44,385 nucleotides of DNA from an uncultured Lachnospiraceae bacterium (GCA_947643615.1 CANRWO010000025.1:1-44385); one strand, 5' to 3'; shown: positions 16,666 through 25,327, numbered from the stretch's first letter. Numbers and translations: made by a program. The notes: a model not told the origin generated them from the letters alone.

Positions 16666-19600
16666 ATGAGATGGGACTATCTATTTGACAAACAAATATT
16701 GGAACAGGGCAGGGAATATTTTCAGAATGGCTGTGTAAGGGGGCTTATGCATAGAGGGTCTACCTACCAGGCCAAGGTAACAGGCTCCAGGAAGCATGAT
16801 GTGGAGGTATATCTGACAGACAGGGTTCACCCCCGACTTTACTGCGATTGCAAAGAGGCTTCCTATAACGGCTGCTGCAGGCACACGGCGGCGGTGCTGT
16901 ATGCCATAGCGGAGGAAGAGGAGAGGGGAACGGCATCTGCTGCGGAAAGCAGGCGTAAGAAGGAAGACAACGCGCCCAGAAGGATATACCCCTTTTCCCA
17001 CAGATGGACAATCTGGGACGGGGATGAAGCGGCAACGGAGGCAAAGGGAAGGGATTCGGAAGAATATGAATATTTTGACCTGCGGGAAATGACAAATAAT
17101 TTAATCTTTTATGAAGATTCCTGCCAGGCTGCCAGGGAAATGACAGAGAAAGGTGAGATCACCCTTGAGAGCCTGCGGATCGGCTACCCCAACAAGCTGG
17201 GGGCCAATGAGATGATGGGGATTGCCGAAGGGGCCATCCGCCCGGGAAAAGATAAGGAAGCAACGGGATGGGCCAGGGTCTGCTTTGACAAAAACACCAT
17301 TCACTATGCGGAGTGTGGGGTAAAGAAGTGTTATTACAGTTACCATAGTGCCCAGAGCCAGTATAGTTACATCCGTCCTCCCCGAAGGGAGGAATCCCGG
17401 CCCTGCGTCCACATTATCGGAGTGCTGCTTCTGCTGCAGAAGAGGCTGCGGGAGGAGGCTCTGGGGGATGCAACGGACAGTTATGCCCAGAGAATGCTTT
17501 TAGATTTTCGCAATCTGAGGGCCTGGAGCAGTGCGGAGGATGAGCCGGATAAGGTTTCCCGCATTATGCTGGAACCTTTGCTGGAATTGGACTATGACGG
17601 GTTAAAGCTGGGCGTAAGAATCGGAAAGGACAGGCTGTATCAGGTAAAAAGCCTGCCCTCGCTTGTGGCCGGGGTGGAAGCGAAGGAGCCGATGAAATTC
17701 GGGACAAAAGCAGAGATCGATTTTTCCACCGCGCGCTTTGACGGGCATTCGGAAAAGTACTATCACTATTTGCGGCAGGTTATCACGGAAGAATGCAGAA
17801 GGGGGAAGTATTTCGAACAGGGTTTCCGTTATAACGGAGGCACTGCGGAAACGATTAAGGCAAGGATTTCCCTTTACGGGCGGCGTCTGGATGATTTTTT
17901 TGATTTGGCCAGTGGGGAGAAGCTTAATTTCACAGACAAGAGAGAGGGAAGACCGCAGAAGGCCATGCTGCAGTTTCGGGAAGCGGATCCCAATATTGAG
18001 TTTGCCATAACCAAGGAAACGGATGAAAAAGGCATTTTCCAGGGAGTCCGCATAAAGGGAAGCATCCCGAAGCTGTTGGAGGGACTGCGCTATCAGTACT
18101 ATTTTTCGGAGGACTGCCTGAATCGGATCAATCCGGAAAAAATGAAAAATCTGCAGCCTCTTCTGGATATGGCGGAAAACGGGAAGATATCCATGCAGAT
18201 TGGCCGCAGATACCTGTCGGAATTTTATTACCGTGTCCTTCCGATGTTAAAGGAATACGCTTCCGTCACGGAGCAGGACACGGAGGCGGTGCAGAAGTAT
18301 CTTCCGCCGGAAGTGGAATTTATTTTCTACCTGGATGCGGAGCAGAAGAATGTCATCTGCCGGGCAGGGGCCGAATACGGAGATGTGGAATGCGATGTCA
18401 TGGACTGGCTTGACAGTGGGGCGAAAAAGGAGCGTTTCCGTGACATGGAGAGGGAGCTTGAGACGCTGGATTGTTTGCGGCAGATGTTCCCGGAAATGGA
18501 TATGGAGAAGAGGTTTTTCCATTGTGGCGGAGATGTTGACTGCATATATTCCATTCTGGAAAGCGGCATCGGGGAACTGATGCGGCACGGGGAGGTGCGG
18601 ACCACGGATAGCTTCCGGCGTCTGCGCATCCGCAAGGCAGTGCCAGTGACGGTAGGCGTTTCCGTGGGGAGCAGCATTATGGACCTGGAGATACATTCGG
18701 ATGAGCTGAGCCAGGAGGAACTGCTGGAAATCCTGCAGAATTACCGCAGGAAGAAAAAGTATTACCGCCTCCAAAACGGCGATTTCCTGAACCTGGAAGA
18801 GCAGAGCCTGGAGGAGCTTGCCTCCATGCTGGATGCCATGCACATCTCCCCGAAGGAATTTGTAAAAGGAAAAATGAAGCTGCCCCTATACCGGGCGCTT
18901 TATCTGGATAAAATGCTGGAACAGTGTGACAGCATATATGCCAACCGGGATACGCATTTTAAGAAGCTTGTGAAAAATTTCAAGACCATAGAGGATTCCG
19001 ATTATGAACTTCCCCGGACTCTGAAGCCTGTCATGCGCAAGTATCAGAAGCATGGCTACCGTTGGCTGCGCACGCTGGAGAGCAGCGGTTTCGGCGGCAT
19101 CCTGGCGGATGATATGGGACTGGGGAAAACCCTGCAGGTGATAGCGGTGCTTTTGGCGGCAAAAAATGAGGGCAGGCTGGACTGCTCTGATGCGGGAGGG
19201 CAAAAGCAGCCTGCGCTGATCGTTACGCCAGCCTCATTGGTTTACAACTGGCAGGAAGAGTTTACGCGGTTTGCACCGGAGATCTCCGTGGGTATGGTTG
19301 TGGGGAATCAGATACAGCGGCGTGAGATCCTGGACAGATATCAGGCCTGGGATGTGCTGCTGACTTCTTACGATTTGCTGAAAAGGGACATTGCCGATTA
19401 TGAGGGCAAACAGTTTTCCTATCAGGTGATTGACGAGGCCCAGTACATTAAGAACCATTCTACGGCCGCGGCGAAGTCCGTGAAGCTGATTCAAAGCAGA
19501 GTGCGGTATGCGCTTACGGGGACACCCATCGAAAACCGTCTGAGCGAGCTGTGGAGCATCTTCGATTATCTCATGGCAGGCTTCCTTTACGGGTATGAAA

Positions 19601-20445
19601 CCTTTAAAAAGGAGCTGGAGACGCCTGTGGTAAAAAATCAGGATGAGGATGCCTCGAAACGCCTGAAAAGAATGGTTTCCCCTTTTATCCTGCGCAGGTT
19701 AAAAGGGGATGTGCTGAAAGACCTCCCCGAGAAGATGGAAGAAACTTACTATGCGAAAATGACCGAGAAACAGCAGAGGCTGTATGACGGGCAGGTCGTC
19801 CATATGCGGGAGATGTTGGCAAAACAGACAGAAGAAAATTATAAGAAAAACAAAATCCAGGTGCTTGCAGAGCTTACGAAGCTGCGCCAGATCTGCTGTG
19901 ACCCGTCGCTGCTTTACGAAGACTTTGACGGGGAGTCGGCAAAGAGGGCTGCCTGTATTGACTTGATCCGGAGCGCCATAGAGGGCGAGCACAAGATCCT
20001 GTTATTTTCACAGTTCGTCTCCATGCTGGAGCTTTTGGAGAAGGAGCTTATAGAGAACCGGATCCCTTACTATAAGATTACCGGCGAGACGGAGAAGGCA
20101 AAACGGGTGGAATTAGTGCGGGATTTTAATGGGGATGACACTCCGTTGTTCCTGATCTCCCTGAAGGCAGGGGGAACCGGCCTGAATCTCACCGGAGCGG
20201 ATATTGTGATCCATTACGATCCATGGTGGAACCTGGCGGTACAAAATCAGGCTACGGACAGGGCGCACCGTATCGGACAGACGAAGGTGGTCTCCGTCTA
20301 TAAGCTGATTGTCAAGGACTCCATAGAAGAAAAGATCCTCCGCCTGCAGGAGGAGAAGAAGAACCTGGCGGAGGAGATACTAAGCGGGGAGAATGGTGGC
20401 ATTATCAATATGAGCCGGGAGGATCTGCTGGAACTTTTAGGGTAA
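16666..20445 (+). CDS. SNF2-family helicase with N-terminal SWIM zinc finger
   Basis: This is a 1259-residue protein. A SWIM finger (C60-x-C62, C71-x-H73) lies near the N-terminus, followed by a long SNF2-associated region (about 100-770) and then the SNF2 motor: GILADDMGLGKT (Walker A Lys 821), LIVTPASLVYNW, the DEAQ box from residue 923, ALTGTPIENRLSELWSIFDYL, ILLFSQFVSMLELLEKEL, and SLKAGGTGLNLTGADIVIHYDPWWN with ATDRAHRIGQT. It should be a DNA translocase that remodels protein-DNA complexes. Clostridia often carry this type as a lone chromosomal gene. It follows the Septu-like pair, but a defence role is unproven. The ATG at 16666 was chosen because GAGGATG (16653-16659) is well spaced. 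The ATG at 16657 overlaps that site. Confidence 0.9.
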   Translation: MRWDYLFDKQILEQGREYFQNGCVRGLMHRGSTYQAKVTGSRKHDVEVYLTDRVHPRLYCDCKEASYNGCCRHTAAVLYAIAEEEERGTASAAESRRKKEDNAPRRIYPFSHRWTIWDGDEAATEAKGRDSEEYEYFDLREMTNNLIFYEDSCQAAREMTEKGEITLESLRIGYPNKLGANEMMGIAEGAIRPGKDKEATGWARVCFDKNTIHYAECGVKKCYYSYHSAQSQYSYIRPPRREESRPCVHIIGVLLLLQKRLREEALGDATDSYAQRMLLDFRNLRAWSSAEDEPDKVSRIMLEPLLELDYDGLKLGVRIGKDRLYQVKSLPSLVAGVEAKEPMKFGTKAEIDFSTARFDGHSEKYYHYLRQVITEECRRGKYFEQGFRYNGGTAETIKARISLYGRRLDDFFDLASGEKLNFTDKREGRPQKAMLQFREADPNIEFAITKETDEKGIFQGVRIKGSIPKLLEGLRYQYYFSEDCLNRINPEKMKNLQPLLDMAENGKISMQIGRRYLSEFYYRVLPMLKEYASVTEQDTEAVQKYLPPEVEFIFYLDAEQKNVICRAGAEYGDVECDVMDWLDSGAKKERFRDMERELETLDCLRQMFPEMDMEKRFFHCGGDVDCIYSILESGIGELMRHGEVRTTDSFRRLRIRKAVPVTVGVSVGSSIMDLEIHSDELSQEELLEILQNYRRKKKYYRLQNGDFLNLEEQSLEELASMLDAMHISPKEFVKGKMKLPLYRALYLDKMLEQCDSIYANRDTHFKKLVKNFKTIEDSDYELPRTLKPVMRKYQKHGYRWLRTLESSGFGGILADDMGLGKTLQVIAVLLAAKNEGRLDCSDAGGQKQPALIVTPASLVYNWQEEFTRFAPEISVGMVVGNQIQRREILDRYQAWDVLLTSYDLLKRDIADYEGKQFSYQVIDEAQYIKNHSTAAAKSVKLIQSRVRYALTGTPIENRLSELWSIFDYLMAGFLYGYETFKKELETPVVKNQDEDASKRLKRMVSPFILRRLKGDVLKDLPEKMEETYYAKMTEKQQRLYDGQVVHMREMLAKQTEENYKKNKIQVLAELTKLRQICCDPSLLYEDFDGESAKRAACIDLIRSAIEGEHKILLFSQFVSMLELLEKELIENRIPYYKITGETEKAKRVELVRDFNGDDTPLFLISLKAGGTGLNLTGADIVIHYDPWWNLAVQNQATDRAHRIGQTKVVSVYKLIVKDSIEEKILRLQEEKKNLAEEILSGENGGIINMSREDLLELLG

Positions 20446-20558
20446 AAAGATAAAAAGCCGTCACACTATTTGGCACATGCCCGGAAGGTGTGCTGTCTTT
20501 TAGGAAGCATGGCGGCGCTTGTCAATGGCTATAATAAAAAAGGCAGGAAAAATGTATG

Positions 20559-20592
20559 AAAGTGAGCTGACGCAGGTGGGCTCACTTTTTTT
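20559..20592 (+). terminator. Rho-independent terminator after the SNF2 gene
   Basis: AAAGTGAGC (20559-20567) pairs with GCTCACTTT (20580-20588) around a 12-base loop, and the T-run continues to 20592. It lies about 114 bases after the helicase stop. Confidence 0.8.
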
Positions 20593-20603
20593 AGATATTT
20601 TTG

Positions 20604-20645
20604 ATTCTCTTAAGCCATGGAGATAAAATACCTAATTCTCTTAAG
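20604..20645. repeat. Two 11-bp direct repeats, candidate operators
   Basis: ATTCTCTTAAG occurs at 20604-20614 and 20635-20645. The 31-base offset is close to three helical turns, as expected for two dimers bound on the same DNA face. They lie 56-97 bases upstream of the promoter -35. Confidence 0.5.
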
Positions 20646-20669
20646 TTTTATTTAAAATTTATGAAGAAT

Positions 20670-20703
20670 AATAAATATTTATTGAAAATCAATAAATATA
20701 TTG
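20670..20703. promoter_or_regulatory. AT-rich palindrome cluster overlapping the DUF2975 promoter
   Basis: AATAAATATTTATT (20670-20683) is a perfect 14-bp palindrome. ATTG (20681-20684) and CAAT (20690-20693) form a dyad, and CAAT (20690-20693) pairs again with ATTG (20700-20703) that overlaps the -35. The XRE regulator encoded in the same operon is the obvious candidate binder (inference). Confidence 0.5.
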
Positions 20704-20729
20704 ACATTCACAATTAATGCTGATATATT
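20701..20729 (+). promoter_or_regulatory. Near-consensus promoter of the DUF2975-XRE-DUF4173 operon
   Basis: TTGACA (20701-20706), a 17-base spacer and TATATT (20724-20729), with a TGA extended -10 (20721-20723). This is one of the best promoter matches in the window and lies 86 bases upstream of the ATG at 20815. Confidence 0.8.
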
Positions 20730-20814
20730 TGCTCTACTGGGAAATAATAGAAAATAACGCTCCCAATCAGGGCATGTAAAGCTTAATCCCAAACTGTATG
20801 AAAGTGAGGCAGAT

Positions 20815-21300
20815 ATGACAGGGAAAAGTAAAGAGCAGGCAGCAGGATTAGAGAAAAGGCAGCGTCTCACTGTCTGGACGAAATACTTTTTAGATTTTAT
20901 GTTTTATGCAGGGATTCTAGTGACAATATCTCTGCCTCTCAGCATCCATTGGATCGGCAGCTATCTTCCCCAATTTGAGCAGCATTACGGAATCCTACTG
21001 GTGATCTACTTTATTCTTGGGGTCTCCGCTGTTCTTTTGATCCATGAGCTGCGGCGGATATTTTGCACGGTGCTGGCCAGGGACTGTTTTGTGCAGGAAA
21101 ATGTAGGGAGCCTGCGCCGGATGGGGACGATCAGTTTCTTTATCGTAGTTATGGGTATGGTCCGCTGCGCCGTCTGCTTTACGATTGCCATGGCGGTAGT
21201 GATTTTTGTATTTGTTATTGCCGGGTTATTCAGTAAAGTGCTTGCCTGTGTCTTTGAGGAAGCCGTGCGGTACAAGGAAGAAAATGATATGACGATATAA
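20815..21300 (+). CDS. DUF2975 membrane protein
   Basis: This 161-residue protein has four predicted membrane helices (about 24-46, 58-79, 103-125 and 127-150) and short charged termini. Between helices 2 and 3 it has LLIHELRRIFCTVLARDCFVQENVGSLRRMG, the typical DUF2975 cytoplasmic loop with F-V-x-x-N-x-x-x-L-R-R. The family is nearly always paired with a small YozG-type XRE regulator, as here 50 bases downstream, and its function is unknown. GTGAGG precedes the ATG by 6 bases. It is the first gene of the operon. Confidence 0.85.
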   Translation: MTGKSKEQAAGLEKRQRLTVWTKYFLDFMFYAGILVTISLPLSIHWIGSYLPQFEQHYGILLVIYFILGVSAVLLIHELRRIFCTVLARDCFVQENVGSLRRMGTISFFIVVMGMVRCAVCFTIAMAVVIFVFVIAGLFSKVLACVFEEAVRYKEENDMTI

Positions 21301-21350
21301 GCAGCCGGCAACAACACCGCAAATGAACGCGGAGACGAGGAGAGAACGAA

Positions 21351-21599
21351 ATGTCAATCATTGTAAATCTGGATGTGATGATGGCGAAGCGTAAAAAGGG
21401 TCTGACTGAGCTTGCCAACGAGGTGGATATTACCTTGGCAAACCTTTCCATACTGAAAAACAATAAGGCAAAGGCAGTCCGTTTTACTACCCTGGAGGCT
21501 GTCTGTAAAGCACTGTCATGTCAGCCGGGTGACATTCTGGAGTATGTGGAAGACACCGGGCCATCAGACAAAGGGGATACGGACGGAGATTGTGGATAA
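21351..21599 (+). CDS. YozG-type XRE/Cro small transcriptional regulator
   Basis: This is an 82-residue helix-turn-helix protein: MAKRKKGLTELANEVDITLANLSILKNNKAKAVRFTTLEAVCKALSCQPGDILEY is the HTH_26 (YozG) pattern, where L-A-x-x-V and N-L-S-I-L-K-N form the recognition part. A short Gly/Asp-rich tail follows. Its pairing with DUF2975 is a standard arrangement. It probably represses its own operon at the palindromes at 20670-20703 and/or the direct repeats at 20604-20645 (inference). A GAGGAGAG-type site lies just before the ATG. Confidence 0.9.
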   Translation: MSIIVNLDVMMAKRKKGLTELANEVDITLANLSILKNNKAKAVRFTTLEAVCKALSCQPGDILEYVEDTGPSDKGDTDGDCG

Positions 21600-21650
21600 T
21601 CTGCCGGATGTAAGTTGCGGCAGTAGCAAAGCAAGAAAAGGAGAACAGAT

Positions 21651-23576
21651 ATGAGTGACAGGAATCAGGATCAGGAAGTATGGGCAGAACCGTGTCAGAG
21701 TCAGCCATCGGATGCGGCCAACGCCAACTTGAAGCAGCCGGAAACAAGCATAGATGCAGGCCCACAGCCGTCCGGGTCAGGCGCATATGCAGGCCCACAA
21801 TCGCCTGGGTCAGGTCTGCAGCCGTCCGGAGCGGGCGCACACACAGGTACGCAATCGCCCGGAACAGGTTCGCAGCCGTCCTGGGCAGGCGCGTACACGG
21901 GCGTGCAGCAACCCGGAAGCGCAGCATATTACACGGCAGGTACATCTCCGTCCATACAGCAGCCGGGGCAGTTCGTCCCTTATCCCGTGGTACAGAACAT
22001 GGCAAAACGCAGGGAGACGGAAGAAACCGTTAAGTTAAAGGAAAACTACCATTTTTTTGGCCCTGCATCTTTCTGCTATGCAGTGTTTTACACCTTTTGC
22101 ATGTTCCGGAACGGATCGGGGGTGACCTACCCTTTTTTCGTCGCAGGCAGTCTCTTGCTTTTGTGCTTATCTTTATCAAAGTTGGGGACTACCTTAAAAA
22201 AAGGGAGCGGCTTTTATATGGTGGGCATGATGCTTCTTGGCATCTCGACCTTCCTCACCGATGACTACCGGATTATCATTTTCAATAAACTGGGAGTCTT
22301 CCTTCTGCTGATGAGCCTACTGCTAAAGCAGTTTTTTGACACCTCCGGGTGGAATCTTGGAAAATATCTGGGAAGCATTATTCAGGCTGTCTTTATGAGC
22401 ATTGGGGAATTACCCCGTCCGATACAGGACGGAGCCGCATACCAGAAGAGCAGACAGGAGAGGAAAAGCAAGACGGTAGGATATGTACTGATAGGCCTTG
22501 CTATCTCTGTGCCGTTGCTTTTGTTGGTTCTGGCATTGCTGGCCAGTGCCGATGTGGTCTTTCTGGAGATGACCGTGAAGATATTCGGGAGCATTAACCT
22601 GCCTAACATCACGAACATTATATTCCGCATCGGGTTTATGTTCTTCTTCTCGTATATGCTGACGGCTTATCTGTGCAAAAAGCAAATAAAAGAAGCGGTA
22701 AAGGATCACCGTACCGGAGAGCCGGTTATTGCTATTACTGTGACAGCCATGCTGACCTTCGTATATCTGGTTTTCTCCGTAGTCCAGGTGGCGGGGTTAT
22801 TCTTAGGACAGCTGGAACTGCCGTACGGATACACATATGCCGGATATGCGAGACAGGGTTTCTTCCAGCTTCTGGCAGTGAGTATCCTGAATCTGATTAT
22901 TGTGTTGGTGTGTATGGGGTTCTTCCGCTCCAGCAAAGCATTAAAAGCAGTTCTGACAGTTATGTCACTTTGTACGTTTGTTATGATTGCGTCCAGTGCC
23001 ATGAGAATGGCCATTTATATCCGTTTTTACTACCTGACCTTTTTAAGAATTCTGGTGCTTTGGTCCCTGGCGTTGCTGGCAGTATTGTTTTTGGGGATCC
23101 TGATCAATATTTATGCGGAAAAGTTTCCGCTGTTCCGCTATAGTATGGCGGTGGTGACGGTGTTTTACCTTGCATTGTCCTTTGCCCATCCGGACTATAT
23201 TATTGCCAGGGTAAACGTGGCAAATGCACAGGAGGAGACAATGCAGTGGTGGGTGGACGAGAGTGTGGAGCCTTATCATGATTTTGCTTATTTAAGCAGG
23301 CTAAGCGGGGATGCCGCGCCGGTGCTGGTGCCGTATATGGAAAGCCTGGGTTATGACTTTGCGGCGTTTCGGAGTGAGAGCGCCCTGGCATATGCCAAGG
23401 CGCAGTGCAGCAACAGTGAAGCGAGTTACCTGCGCAGGCATGATATAAATGACTTCGGCTATTGGTGGATGGAGGGTTTGCAGAACCGTACGGAGAATTT
23501 CGGGATACGTACCTTTAACCTGTCCCGTTACCATGCCATGCAGCTCCTGCAGTCAGGTACGGGTTTTGGGCAGTAA
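21651..23576 (+). CDS. DUF4173 polytopic membrane protein with Pro/Gly/Ser-rich N-terminal tail
   Basis: This 641-residue protein has a soluble, low-complexity first 125 residues with three 18-residue repeats (QPSGSGAYAGPQSPGSGL type), then about 11-12 membrane helices from residue 135 to 520 in the DUF4173 pattern (FFDTSGWNLGKY, LRILVLWSLALLAVLFLGILINIYAEKFPLFRYSMAVV). A C-terminal soluble part of about 110 residues ends NLSRYHAMQLLQSGTGFGQ. The function of DUF4173 is unknown. The Pro/Gln-rich tail would face the cytoplasm and may be a disordered tether. AAAGGAGA precedes the ATG. It is third in the operon and ends before a strong terminator. Confidence 0.85.
   Translation: MSDRNQDQEVWAEPCQSQPSDAANANLKQPETSIDAGPQPSGSGAYAGPQSPGSGLQPSGAGAHTGTQSPGTGSQPSWAGAYTGVQQPGSAAYYTAGTSPSIQQPGQFVPYPVVQNMAKRRETEETVKLKENYHFFGPASFCYAVFYTFCMFRNGSGVTYPFFVAGSLLLLCLSLSKLGTTLKKGSGFYMVGMMLLGISTFLTDDYRIIIFNKLGVFLLLMSLLLKQFFDTSGWNLGKYLGSIIQAVFMSIGELPRPIQDGAAYQKSRQERKSKTVGYVLIGLAISVPLLLLVLALLASADVVFLEMTVKIFGSINLPNITNIIFRIGFMFFFSYMLTAYLCKKQIKEAVKDHRTGEPVIAITVTAMLTFVYLVFSVVQVAGLFLGQLELPYGYTYAGYARQGFFQLLAVSILNLIIVLVCMGFFRSSKALKAVLTVMSLCTFVMIASSAMRMAIYIRFYYLTFLRILVLWSLALLAVLFLGILINIYAEKFPLFRYSMAVVTVFYLALSFAHPDYIIARVNVANAQEETMQWWVDESVEPYHDFAYLSRLSGDAAPVLVPYMESLGYDFAAFRSESALAYAKAQCSNSEASYLRRHDINDFGYWWMEGLQNRTENFGIRTFNLSRYHAMQLLQSGTGFGQ
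21765..21926 (+). repeat. Three 54-bp tandem repeats within the DUF4173 gene
   Basis: Three in-frame 54-base units encode 18-residue repeats beginning QPS and containing GAY/GAH-x-G-x-Q-x-PG. Copies differ by several bases, so the array is old. It is the only repetitive part of the gene. Confidence 0.75.
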
Positions 23577-23602
23577 ACAATTCTGGGCAGTATACAAGAA
23601 AG

Positions 23603-23634
23603 AAGCCAGGCACGACAGACGGTGCCTGGCTTTT
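23603..23634. terminator. Rho-independent terminator between convergent DUF4173 and MATE genes
   Basis: AAGCCAGGCAC (23603-23613) pairs perfectly over 11 bp with GTGCCTGGCTT (23622-23632) around an 8-base loop, followed by TT. On the minus strand the hairpin is followed by TTCTTTC, so it may serve both directions. Confidence 0.85.
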
Positions 23635-23727
23635 CCGGTTGTGCTTTCCTGACAGTTTTATGGCAGCTATCTGCGGCACAGGACGCATTGCGGCGGATAA
23701 AGGGTGTTGGGAATTCCTGAAAATGGG

Positions 23728-25068
23728 TCATTTAAGCTTTCCGGATACAGCCAACCAGCTGATCACCAACACAACGTCAGCGCCCAGCCATGCGGCAACC
23801 TCCGCGAAGAAAATGCCTGTTTCCCCCATGGCCAGAGGCAGCAGCAACGCGGCGCCTGTTCGCATAATAAATTCCACAATGCCGGATACCATGGGCAGTA
23901 CGGTATTGCCCAGGCCCTGGATGCAGGAACGGACCACGTACAGGATATACAGGACGGGCAGGCATACGCTCATGACGGCCAGATAGAAATAGGCGATTTC
24001 CAGGGTACGGGCGGCTTCCTCCGGTGTGCCGGAGATGAACCAGCTTAGAATCACCCTGCCGAACAGCAGCATGACAGCGGCAATCACAAGGGAAGTGGCA
24101 ACGGCGATACCCAGGGCGGAACGCATTCCCTGCCGTATGCGCTTGATCTGCCCGGCGCCCAGGTTCTGGCCTACATAAGTGATCATGGCGTAACCGTAAG
24201 AGGTGGCGGCAATTTCCAAAACACCATAGAGTTTGTTGCTGGCCGTGAAACCTGCAATGAAAAGCACGCCGAAACCGTTCACGACAAACTGTACGATCAT
24301 GCCGCCTACAGCGATAATGCAGTTCTGGAATGCCATGGGAAAACCTAATGCCATGAGCCTTCCGCCGAGAACCGCCTCCATCCGGAAATCGGCGGCTGAC
24401 ATCTGCAATATCTCCAGCCTGCGGATGTGGTAGAGACAGAACAGGCCCGAAACGAGCTGGGCGATCAGCGTTGCTGCCGCCGCACCTGCAATGCCCCAGT
24501 GGAAAACCATTACAAACAACAGGTCCAGGACAATATTTGTGACGGAAGCTACTACCATGGCCCGCAGAGGAGTCTGGCCGTCCCCCAAAGAGCGCAATAT
24601 GCAGGCAAAAAAGTTATACGCCATGACAACAGGCAAACCCAGGAACATGATCCGGAGATACAGCAGTGCATTCCCCATGATATTGTCGGGAGTCTGAAGC
24701 AGCGTCAACACAGGGCGCGCTGTCAGCTGCCCTGCGAGAACCAGGAGGAGGGAGGATGCCAGAGCCAGAATACCGGAATTGCCGATGACTTTCCGCAGGC
24801 TGTCATACTTTTCGGCGCCGAATTCCTGGGCCATCCGAATGGCAAACCCCTGGGCAAATCCCTGCACAATGCCCAACATCATCCAGTTCATCCAGTCGGA
24901 TGCGCCCAGTGCAGCCAGGGCGCCCACCCCCAGATATTTTCCTACTACCATGGTATCTACTACGGTATATAATTGTTGAAAGACATTGCCTGCCATGAGA
25001 GGCAGCGCAAAGGCCAGGATCAATTTTCCGGGAGTTCCCTGTGTCATGGTTTTAATGCGATTGCTCAT
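23728..25068 (-). CDS. MATE-family multidrug/cation antiporter
   Basis: This 446-residue membrane protein has about 12 helices in two six-helix halves. The family opening is KLILAFALPLMAGNVFQQLYTVVDTMVVGKYLGVGALAALGAS. The repeat in the second half is LMALGFPMAFQNCIIAVGGMIVQFVVNGFG. It exports organic compounds in exchange for Na+ or H+, and the substrate cannot be read from sequence. The ATG at 25068 was chosen because GGAGG (complement of 25076-25080) sits 7 bases upstream. A 17-residue longer reading has no ribosome site. It faces away from the esterase gene across a structured gap. Confidence 0.93.
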   Translation of the reverse strand: MSNRIKTMTQGTPGKLILAFALPLMAGNVFQQLYTVVDTMVVGKYLGVGALAALGASDWMNWMMLGIVQGFAQGFAIRMAQEFGAEKYDSLRKVIGNSGILALASSLLLVLAGQLTARPVLTLLQTPDNIMGNALLYLRIMFLGLPVVMAYNFFACILRSLGDGQTPLRAMVVASVTNIVLDLLFVMVFHWGIAGAAAATLIAQLVSGLFCLYHIRRLEILQMSAADFRMEAVLGGRLMALGFPMAFQNCIIAVGGMIVQFVVNGFGVLFIAGFTASNKLYGVLEIAATSYGYAMITYVGQNLGAGQIKRIRQGMRSALGIAVATSLVIAAVMLLFGRVILSWFISGTPEEAARTLEIAYFYLAVMSVCLPVLYILYVVRSCIQGLGNTVLPMVSGIVEFIMRTGAALLLPLAMGETGIFFAEVAAWLGADVVLVISWLAVSGKLK

Positions 25069-25192
25069 ATGTATACCTCCTGCCCGCTCGAAAAAGGTGT
25101 GTAAACTCCATTCTACCATAAGAGCCTGTATAATGCATCACAAGAGTTTTCTCATAAATGTAAACAACGGCGTTGGTTTTGCAAAAAGCTGT

Positions 25193-25271
25193 CCCATCCG
25201 GAAGAATGCCCATCCTGCTGTGGCAATGTAGCGCCGACGAGTTTCCGGCAAACATAGGTTACACGGATGGG
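25193..25271. repeat. Competing inverted repeats in the MATE leader region
   Basis: CCCATCCG (25193-25200) is the perfect reverse complement of CGGATGGG (25264-25271). A second CCCATCC (25209-25215) could pair with the same right arm. CCGGAA (25198-25203) can pair with TTCCGG (25243-25248). These mutually exclusive pairings resemble a switching RNA leader on the minus strand upstream of the MATE gene, but no known class was recognised. Confidence 0.4.
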
Positions 25272-25299
25272 AATTACCAGGAAAACTTTTCCCACCCCC

Positions 25300-25327
25300 T
25301 TGACACCCCTCAAAATGAAGGTACAAT
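25300..25327 (+). promoter_or_regulatory. Promoter for the SGNH esterase gene
   Basis: Perfect -35 TTGACA (25300-25305), a 16-base spacer and TACAAT (25322-25327). It lies about 137 bases upstream of the ATG at 25465. Confidence 0.7.

Larger units (their letters stand above)
20446..20814. other. AT-rich regulatory gap between the helicase and the DUF2975 operon
   Basis: These 369 bases hold a terminator (20559-20592), an 11-bp direct repeat pair, an AT-rich palindrome cluster and a near-consensus promoter, each listed separately. TGTATGAAAGTGAG occurs twice, at 20553-20566 (terminator left arm) and 20795-20808 (just before the DUF2975 gene). No open frame of note lies in it. Confidence 0.6.

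Noticed and set aside
25138..25326. Minus-strand 62-codon frame in the MATE/esterase gap
   Set aside because: No family features. It overlaps the inverted repeats and the esterase promoter, and is more likely non-coding leader.
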